Position numbers and translations under genes: made by a program. From Micropterix aruncella (lineage: Eukaryota; Arthropoda; Insecta; Lepidoptera; Micropterigidae): a DNA stretch of 64,000 nucleotides. This document shows, piece by piece, positions 56,606-64,000 of this stretch; within the stretch, counting starts at the first letter, position 1; each line of letters starts with the position of its first letter. The stretch is taken from assembly GCA_944548615.1 (NCBI GenBank), contig OX155957.1, positions 6,623,219 through 6,687,218 of the forward strand. The letters run 5' to 3'. Under the pieces are notes generated by a model. It worked only from the letters and a program-made list of their open reading frames with translations. It was not told the DNA's origin and did not search any database.

Positions 56606-57769
56606 TCATAAAGTAGTATTTATTTATTTATTTATTTTTATTTATTTATTAGTTTCAAATAGTATTCAAGGGCATTACAGATGAATCCAATTCGCCCTTT
56701 AATATTAAAGCTGGAGTGTACGTCTAAAAATAAATGACTACATAACTAAATTAATGCTAACATTGAACAAGAAAAAAACATAAAAATATAAAACTAAATA
56801 AATGACAGATTATGATAAACATGAGATAGCAGGGAGTTGCCTTTTTAGCTGCCAAAGGGATGTACAAAAGATATCTATTTCAGTGGGTAAGGAATTAAGA
56901 AGAGCTATAAGCCTTCCCACTGGCCTGTCTACAAAAATATTTGTACGGTGGTACGGCATATTAAACAATAGATGCGATCTCATCGCTGTGTAATTTACCG
57001 GTACGTACAATTCAAACTTACATAGTATCTCTGGCAAATAAATCATTCCTTGAATTAGTTTATATGCAAATATAATTAGTGAAATATATCGACGAGTTTC
57101 AAGACTGTTGTATCCTACCATTCCTAGCACAAAATCGGACGGAAATAAGTATGGATAAATATTGTATTTTCTGTAAGAAATATATCTTAAAAAATTTCTT
57201 TGAATACGCTCTACCATCTGAATGTATGTTGTTTTCACTTGTAAACCAGATGACCAAGTTATATTCAAGTATGCTACGGACTAAACAATTATATAATAGA
57301 AACATTACATGAATATTATTAAACTGTTTGCATATGCGAATAACAAAACCGACCATTTTGCTAGCACGATTGCAAATATTTGTAATGTGTGCACGGAAGT
57401 TCAACTGCGTATCAAATGTAATTCCCAGGTCCCTCACCTCGGTTGACCTTTTTAAAATTGACCCGTTTATTGTGTATGGGAAAAAGCAAGGTGTTTTCTT
57501 CTTAGTGATGGTTAAAACAGGGCACTTGTTAGTGTTGAATTCCATGTCATTGACAGAGCCCCATCTTGAAAGTGTACTATTTCCGCATCTTGCTGTAATA
57601 TTTCCGCTTCTCGAGCATCTGTTATTTGATGAAAAATTTTCACGTCATCAGCGAATAGTGAGCAGTGACTATATTTTACAAATTTAGGTAAATCATTAAT
57701 GAAAATGAGGAACAAAATCGTAGAGAGATTCGCACCTTGCGGAAAGATCTCTAGCTTTTGAGCGCCCAA
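56606..57769 (-). pseudogene. CR1/Jockey-like LINE, reverse transcriptase in three frames
   Basis: Reading the minus strand from 57769: PQGANLSTILFLIFINDLP and SLFADDVKIF (the catalytic F-A-D-D box); in the next frame NTNKCPVLTITKKKTP, STEVRDLGITFDTQLNF and CLVRSILEYNLVIW; in a third frame MVERIQRNFLRYISYRK, FVLGMVGYNSLETRRY and AMRSHLLFNMPYHRTN. The order is that of a LINE polymerase from the palm to the C-terminus, interrupted by at least two frameshifts (near 57535 and 57245). A (TAAA)n-like tail lies at about 56612-56655. The 5' half, including the endonuclease, is missing. Confidence 0.88.
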
Positions 57770-58439
57770 TGTCTAGGAGCCGGTTTTGTTACGTCACCTT
57801 TGAAACATTATTTTCCATGTGTTTCGTGGTTTTACATATAGAGCTGTAAACTTTCGGGGCATAAAAAAATATTGTCTTCGTGCAAATGCGCTAGACTTAT
57901 GGAATTGTGAATCTACCTGGGTTATGTATTTTAACTGAAATATTAAAACAAGGTATTTTGAAAACACATACATCTGTTGCATTTTGATGGAGCTGTTTTA
58001 AAACGCTGGATAAAATCATTATTCGTCTTTTCAAATTTTGAGATATGTGTTTTAGGCACGTTTTTTTTTTGAAAAGTAATTGTTTCTTGTAGTTTCTCCA
58101 TTGATCCAAATCGTGTGGGATTTTATTTTTTCATTGTTTTTTTTTACTACATTCTTCGTAAGGTACGGTTATTATTGACACAAACAATTAGAATCCCAGC
58201 CAAGCAAATTGTTTTCTCAAACAGTCGCTTGTCGCCTATAGGTAGGGACTTATTGCAAAATTGGTACTTTAAACAGTCCGTATTCTTGCTGATAAGTAGC
58301 GTGTTTGTCACAGTCTTATCGGCGTGTTGGCGAAATTGCGGAGTATTGACCACTAATTAACATGACTGACATAATATACTCGTAATATCTGAGAAATTCA
58401 TGATATTAGCCCTTTTTTGTACTTGTCACTTAGATCTTG
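57770..58439. other. No gene recognised
   Basis: Short overlapping frames on both strands; no domain, tail or inverted ends visible. Confidence 0.35.
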
Positions 58440-58640
58440 GTTATTGCTCGAATATTTTTGGTTATACGATCATAAAACAGTCGAATCTTAGCGTTATTAT
58501 AGAATATCCTTCGGTGGTATTATCCTTTACATCCTTGCGGTTTGGCACAACAGCTCAGACAAATGTGCACTGTCAAGAACTGTAAACAATAATAGAGACG
58601 CTCGGGATTAAACAACCGAGCCTTGCCAATCACTTTTAAA
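58440..58640 (+). repeat. Dispersed repeat shared with 17040-17245
   Basis: Shares TGCACTGTCAAGAACTGTAA and AACAACCGAGCCTTG with the copy in the SAP18 intron. Confidence 0.45.
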
Positions 58641-58936
58641 GTTAAAGTTATTAAAAAATTAACTGTTAACATTAAAATTAACGCCTCTCAGCCTTAAAAA
58701 TATACCCCATGGTGTATTCGGTTTACCGTCTCAAGAACGCTCCTGGCTAGGTTGGCACAATTCATTCTTTCATTCGTTCTAGCCTTAGAGTATATATAAA
58801 AAAAATGTAATTATTACTCTAAGGTTCTAGCATAAATTAAATGTTTTCCTAGAAAGACCAAGATCTCTAAACATTTGGCTGACTGGCCAAGAAAACCACC
58901 TTTCAGCGTATGAAGGTTAAGAGTAAAGCTGGTATA

Positions 58937-59312
58937 TAGGGTGAGTTTTGAATTAGTAACATCCTTGTAGTGAGTGAATCAGCACGACAAAATAAGCAAC
59001 TTTTAATTAAAAAAATAAAAAACAAAATATTTTTTTTTAGGAAAAAGCTTTTTTTTTTTAAATTGTAACTTTTTTCTATTGAAGAAAGTTTGAGAAGCGT
59101 TGAGCACGTTGCGCCATCTAGCGGTAGGTAAAATATCGCTAATAAACAATATTAGCGATATTTTACCTACCGCTAGATAGCACATCGTGCTTATAGCTTT
59201 TTATATTTAAAAAAAAAAACAACAATTTAAAAACAAAAAAAAACGAAAGTTGCTTAGTTTGTCGTACTGATTCGCCCACTACAAAGATGTCATTAATTAA
59301 AAACTCATCCTG
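58937..59312. mobile_element. TA-flanked ~380 bp foldback MITE, copy D
   Basis: The left end (TA)GGGTGAGTTTTGAATTAG and the right end CATTAATTAAAAACTCATCC plus TG are flanked by TA. The centre is an extended near-perfect palindrome around 59146: TAGCGGTAGGTAAAATATCG, CTAATAAACAATATTAG, CGATATTTTACCTACCGCTA. 376 bp, non-coding. Confidence 0.88.
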
Positions 59313-59431
59313 TATATTTAGGTACATCTTTAGGGATACATGATTTATATGGAACTGCTATTTCTATACAACCTACATTTTTGGGAGCATAATTTTTGAT
59401 TGACAAGTTACTTCACTTTTATATAAAGTTA

Positions 59432-59539
59432 CTGCTTCTGCTCGACAACGCACGGCCGCACATTTCACAACAATCAGCCGCAAAGTTGCAGGAGTTGCGA
59501 CTAGAGACTCTTAGTTACCTATCGTACTCGCCAGACATT
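59432..59539 (+). pseudogene. mariner transposase fragment
   Basis: The codons read LLLLDNARPHISQQSAAKLQ, then ELRLETLSYLSYSPDI. DNARPH and YSPDL are the hallmarks around the second and third catalytic aspartates of mariner transposases. Only 36 codons remain, cut off by a (TTTA)n run that begins at 59536. Confidence 0.8.
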
Positions 59540-60124
59540 TATTTATTTATTTATTTATTTAATTAATTAATTTAACAATTCATTTACAAGTGCACAAGTA
59601 TCACTAATAATCATATCAATAAAAAAATATATATATAATTAAAATTAAAATTAAAATTAAACACGGCCGATATGAGCATTAGCATTTGTACTACTGCTGC
59701 CCAACTAAGTGCCAGGACTTGTTCCAGGGCAGCTAGCTCTCTAGTTTTTATATCACATATATTCGGCAATGAATAAAAAATAAAAAAATAAATAAAAAGG
59801 AAAAGAAATATATATATTCCCGTCACCATTACAAATTATAACTAATAATCACTAACTAATGATCACAATAGGAAATAAAACACAAAAATAAATAATCGTG
59901 TTAATAAAATTAAAATAAAATAAAATGTCAAATGATATCAAACAATAGTCACCAAAATTTATGAATAAGTAATAGTAATAAATAAAAATAAAAAATAAAA
60001 AAGTCAAAGAAAATAATAATAATAATAAGAAATGTCAGGGATAATTGTCTCGGTATATTAATTTGCTTCAATCCGCTGTTTTCGGCATTTCGATAATTGT
60101 TTTACATGGAAAAAATCAACTACT
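59540..60124. other. AT-rich simple-sequence region
   Basis: (TTTA)n, TTAA-rich, (AAAATT)n at 59637-59660, AATAAAATAAA-type and (AATAAT)n runs. No gene. Confidence 0.6.
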
Positions 60125-62235
60125 ACACTGAGAGAAATATCCTGACTTACCTTCTGATTTTGTCCTTCCAAAAGCGTTTCCTTTCAAAAAGAAGGACTTT
60201 TCCTTCCTTGTTTACCGTCCGAATCGGAAAATTGCAAAATTCCATCCAATATTTGGAAGGAACATTTTTTTTCCATCTAATACAGAATGAAATAAGGGAA
60301 GGAAATTATTTGGATGGATTATACCAAGTAGGAATCACCTTCTAGTAAAATATTCCCGCCAAAATAGGACGGAACAATATTTTTCCTTCCACATTAATCC
60401 TTTTAAAACGGTAAGAAATTTTTAGTGGGATAAATAACACCACTTTTCCATCTAAAATGGAAGAATTCGCTGATTGTAACCTACCATATTAGAGGTATTT
60501 TATTTGGACGGAATATCGCGATGAAAATCCTTTCAAATTAGACGATAATATCCTTCCAAATTGATTGTAACTGTTTGGTAAGAAAATTTAAAACGGATTA
60601 ACCTTCCGTTTGTGAAATTTCTATCCAATACAGAAGAATATGTATCTTCAAAATCAGCGGGAAATAATTGGTAGGTAAAATGTAACCGATTAACGTCCAA
60701 AAGTGTAAAAGTACACCCAATTCAGAAGTTACTTACCTTCTAAACTAGTAGATAATATCACCGGGAGAATATTCCTACTAAATAGTGGCGGAACAAAATT
60801 ATACTCCTTCTAAGTTAGTACCATTTAATTTGTCCGGTTCTCGAAATGGTCGGAAATTTTAGAAGGGATAATCTGTATCCTTTTAAGCCAGTGGGAAATA
60901 TCAGTGATAAAAAGCGTTCCCACCAAAAAGGTCGGAACACTATTTTTCCATCTACATTTTAACCTTTTAAAACAGTGACAATTTTTCAGCAAAAAAAATA
61001 ACATCCCGATTCCATCTAAACTGGAGGATTTAGCTGATGGTAACCTTCCAAATTAGAGGTGGATTGAATACCGTGACGAGAATTCTTTCAAATTAGACCA
61101 TAATATCCTTCCAAATTGATTGTTGCCGTTTGTTAGGAAAATTTAAAACGGATTAACCTTTCGTTTGTGAAATTTTCATCAAATATAGAAGAATATGTAC
61201 CTTCAAAATCAGCGGGAAATAATTGATAGGTAAAATGTAACCGATTACCGTCCAAAAGTGATAAAAGTGCGCCCAATTCAGAAGTTACTTACCTTCTAAA
61301 CCAGTACCTTCATCGGGAGAATATTCAAACTACATAGTGACGGAATAAAATTATACTCCTTCTAAGTTAGTGCTGTTTAATTTGTCCGGTTCTCGAAATG
61401 GTCGGAAATTTTAGAAGGAATAATCTGTATACTATTAAGCCATGGTTGGATATATCAGTGATAAAAAACGTTCCCACTAAAAATGGTCGGAACAATAATT
61501 TTTCCATCTACATTTAACCTTTTAAAACAGTGAGAAATTTTCAGCAAAAAAAAAATAACATTCCGATTCCATCTAAACTGGACGAATTAGCTGATGGTAA
61601 CCTTCCAAATTAGAGGTGGACGGACTATCGTGACGAGAATCCTTTCAAATTAAACGATAATATCCTTCCAAATTGATTGTTGCCGTTTTTTAGGAAAATT
61701 TAAAACGGATTAACCTTCCGTTTGTGAAATTTTCATCCAATATAGAAGAATATGTACCTTTAAAATCAGCGGGAAATAATTAGTAGGCAAAATGTGACTG
61801 ATTACCACCCAACGGTAATAAAACTTCACCCATTTCAGAAGGTACTTACTTACCTTCTAAACCAGTAGTGAATATAATCAGAAGAATACTCCTACTAAAG
61901 AGTGACGGAACAATTATACCCTTCTAAGTTATTATCGTTTAATTTAGCAGGTTCTTGATTTGGTCGGAAATTTTAGAAGGAATAATCTGTGTCCTATTAA
62001 GTCAGGGAGAAATATTCAGTAACAATAGATGATCCTACTAAAATAGAACTGAATAATATACTTTCTTTTGTATTTTATCCAATTAAAACAATAACAAATT
62101 TTCAGTGTGAAGAATAAAACCCTTTTCCATCTAAAATGGAATAATTGGCTGACGATAACCGTCCAAAATAAGATATTTTATTTGGAAAATCTTTTTAAAT
62201 TAGATGATAATATCATTGCGAATTAAAATCTTATA
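60125..62235. repeat. Higher-order tandem array, ~556-564 bp units of degenerate ~25-35 bp subunits
   Basis: Anchors recur at a constant spacing. ATTAACCTTYCGTTTGTG is at about 60598, 61153 and 61710. CCTTTTAAAAC is at 60399, 60963 and 61518, with a variant at 62080. GGTCGGAAATTTTAGAAG is at 60850, 61400 and 61960. That gives about 3.7 units. Each unit contains roughly 15 short elements of the type CCTTCYAAAWTAG followed by a G/A-rich GTGGGAAATA-like half, 25-38 bp apart (for example CCTTCCAAATTAGA, CCTTCTAAACCAGTA, CCTTTTAAGCCAGT, CCATCTAAACTGGA). The first 250 bases are the most diverged. No open frame is conserved between units. Confidence 0.85.
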
Positions 62236-62311
62236 AGTTAATTTTTAAAATCACGAACTTCTTCCTTATTAAGGACAAATTCTGCGCTTCTTGGTCCACG
62301 ATGTTTTGGCC

Positions 62312-62464
62312 TCAGTCCACGTCTGATTCGTATTCTTGCAAAATATTTTGAATAGCTTTAACACTGCCCTTGTTCTTGCCCTTCTTTTTTAAAAAATCTG
62401 AAATAGCTATGTGCTTAAGAAAGATACCTTTAGTTACAGTATTTTTTCCGTTGGCTAACACTAT
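62312..62464 (-). CDS. Unrecognised terminal coding exon (50 codons)
   Basis: After an acceptor-like TAACAG at 62470-62465, the minus strand reads IVLANGKNTVTKGIFLKHIA, then ISDFLKKKGKNKGS and VKAIQNILQEYESDVD, and a stop at 62312-62314. A lysine-rich, acidic-ended peptide with no in-frame stop and sensible codon use looks like the last exon of a protein. I do not recognise the family, and no upstream exon is visible. It may belong to a host gene or to the element that carries the adjacent tandem array. An ATG is absent. Confidence 0.4.
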   Translation of the reverse strand: MVLANGKNTVTKGIFLKHIAISDFLKKKGKNKGSVKAIQNILQEYESDVD

Positions 62465-63540
62465 CTGTTATTTCACTACGGTTCAAATATTGCCAAAAAT
62501 ATAATTGTCAAAGTTTACATATACATCACCTTAACGGTGTGTGTGCTACAATTGCGTTCTGAAGTATTCCCGAAATATTCTGAAGAATTTCTTCATGTCA
62601 GGGGTGTACGCGTGGTCTTCATGGGCTGCCTTGATTGGGTTATGTAAAACGCTTGATTGGGTTATGTAAAGTAGCCATAGCAAAACGTTCAAAAAAGTAA
62701 TCTGTAAAGTAATGAAGATAATACTCAGGGAGATATAATACTCAGAGATCACTGTCAACCTTCCGAGTGACGAGAACTAACTTAAATCCCTTTAGTGCAG
62801 GCTACCGGATAGGAGCTGACCCGTGAGTTGGGCCGACCTAAGATCACATAAGCAGGCCATCAAGCGCCAAGTTGTTCGGATCCACTAGAATCCAAAACCG
62901 GACAGACAGACAGACTTTCGCTAGTTGTAGGTACATACCTTTTGTAAGTACATAAACGCTCGAAAACATTACCCTATCTTTTTACTTTTCCTACCGATTC
63001 GTCAATCTGATGGAATTACCCGTTTTTCCTTCTAAATATACCTGGCTGGCAAAGAGAGGCCTAGAGATGTACCACCTATTTTTTACTTTTCCTACCGATT
63101 CCTCAATCCGAGGGATTTACCCGTTTATCCTACTAAATTTGACTGCGGGGCAGATACAGGCTTAGAGATGTACCATCTGACACATTAATATCGAACGATC
63201 CCAAAACATCGACTCGAAATGGGTTCTTACTGTTCAGTATACAGGATGTTAGAAACGACCAGGCATATTTTTAAGGGGTGATTCTGTACAACAAACTAAA
63301 CAAGATTTTTTTTTCATTTTGACTTTTTTATGAAAAAACCATTTTTTTTGGGTTTAAAAAGATTCTTTTGTATAAGAAATTATTCTACGTGATAAAGGAA
63401 GTGGAGAATCATCTACAACTTTTTTTGATATAGGTGTTTGTTAATGGGAAAAACAAACCTGAATATACAAAAGTTAAATAAAAAAATATTTTCCTATGTA
63501 ACCAAGGCTTGAATCAAAAAAAGTTGTAGATGTTTTTCAA
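62465..63540. other. Unannotated stretch with local duplications
   Basis: ACTTTTCCTACCGATTCGTC and ACTTTTCCTACCGATTCCTC (about 62982 and 63088) belong to a two-copy tandem repeat of about 106 bp. TACAGGATGTTAGAAACGAC at 63240 looks like the left end of another TA-type element, but no right end was found. AACGCTTGATTGGGTTATGT is duplicated near 62632-62668. Confidence 0.45.
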
Positions 63541-63559
63541 CTTTAATGTTCACTAGAAA

Positions 63560-63800
63560 CCTATCTATCGGGCCTAGCTCAGTCTTTGATTTCTAGCGTT
63601 CTGGCTACCCGTATCATGTGTTCTCCTGAAAAGTTATTTAGCAACGATTACCTAGACCGTTATGGCACCTGCACATAAAAAAATAGCCCTTGCCGCGTAC
63701 TTTGACTTCTATCGTTCTGGTTACACGTTTCGCGTGTGCTCCGTCAAAGTAATTTTGCCACGAGTACCTAGACCGTTATGGCACCTGCACTATCCAAACA
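63560..63800 (+). repeat. Two-copy tandem repeat, ~118 bp unit
   Basis: TACCTAGACCGTTATGGCAC followed by CTGCAC occurs at about 63649 and 63767. TTCTAGCGTTCTGGCTACCC and TTCTATCGTTCTGGTTACAC repeat with the same spacing. Confidence 0.75.
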
Positions 63801-63857
63801 TCAAAAATAGACCTTGTCGGGACTATTGTGGTCGCTACCATGAAAATTAAAAAAAGA

Positions 63858-64000
63858 AGAGGAAGATGCGAGTAAGGCACTACTTGATATTATGGGAAAA
63901 GTTGTATAATAAGTTGTCAAATATTAAGTCCACTGAAGCCATCAGATTTGTGAAACTACCGGCTACACAATTTGAAGAAATTTTAAGATTAGTAACTGCT
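63858..64000 (+). CDS. PIF/Harbinger-type transposase, N-terminal piece (runs off the window)
   Basis: In one frame up to the window edge the codons read KKRKMRVRHYLILWEKLYNK, then LSNIKSTEAIRFVKLPATQF and EEILRLVTA. This layout (basic W/RVR segment, a tyrosine-rich 'LYNxL' helix, then F-V/F-R-hydrophobic-x-P-x-x-F-E-x-L-L) is the N-terminal domain of PIF/Harbinger transposases, upstream of the DDE nuclease core, which would lie beyond 64000. The start codon is not certain: the ATG at 63839 is in another frame, and ATG at about 63868 lies inside the motif. The companion MADF/Myb-like ORF of such elements is not visible here. Confidence 0.7.

Noticed and set aside
60125..62235. A CRISPR-like array
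   Set aside because: Modules are degenerate, spacing is variable and there are no unique spacers; the host is a eukaryote. It is a higher-order tandem repeat.

Overview
This is a 64 kb piece of an insect nuclear genome, most likely a moth or butterfly (Lepidoptera). The DNA is AT-rich, the genes have GT-AG introns, and there are no operons or ribosome binding sites. Three things point to Lepidoptera: non-autonomous Helitrons starting TCTATACTAATATTATAAAG and ending in a small hairpin plus CTAG; the mix of RTE/CR1-like LINE fragments, piggyBac, pogo and hAT elements; and an insect RR cuticle protein gene. The species cannot be named from the sequence.

Four host genes are supported. (1) 7.8-9.1 kb, plus strand: a proline/glutamine-rich secreted cuticular protein with a cysteine-containing Rebers-Riddiford-like domain. 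(2) 15.7-21.9 kb, minus strand: SAP18, complete in two coding exons, split by a 5.7 kb intron that holds an apparently intact piggyBac transposon on the opposite strand. (3) 23.3-24.0 kb, plus strand: a single-exon calcipressin/RCAN (Drosophila sarah) gene, very GC-rich, divergent from SAP18. (4) 39.1-45.4 kb, minus strand: an SLC22-type organic cation transporter in at least two exons, one of which (45315-45426) is a short exon recovered from splice phase and conserved residues; the first few residues are not found.

Nearly everything else is mobile DNA. Elements with both ends visible are a hAT deletion derivative with a perfect 8 bp target duplication (10998-11924), a piggyBac (19304-21795), a pogo/Tigger-like element with a near-intact spliced transposase gene (29199-32319), a TAA-flanked Harbinger-like element that is itself a nest of LINEs and Helitrons (35703-38537), Helitrons (37540-38296, 54047-54746), four copies of one ~380 bp TA-flanked foldback MITE, and several other MITE families, some nested in each other. 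Fragments include LINE reverse transcriptases, a mariner piece, a THAP exon with a stop codon, a Helitron N-terminus joined to a LINE RNase H, and the start of a PIF/Harbinger transposase running off the right edge.

The least explained structure is at 60.1-62.2 kb. It is a tandem array with a ~556-564 bp period, each unit built from many degenerate ~25-35 bp subunits of the type CCTTCYAAAWTAG. An unrecognised 50-codon terminal exon lies next to it on the minus strand. Two other structural surprises are an almost perfect 172 bp palindrome (two 81 bp arms) inside the first intron of the pogo transposase, and tandem multimeric Helitrons.
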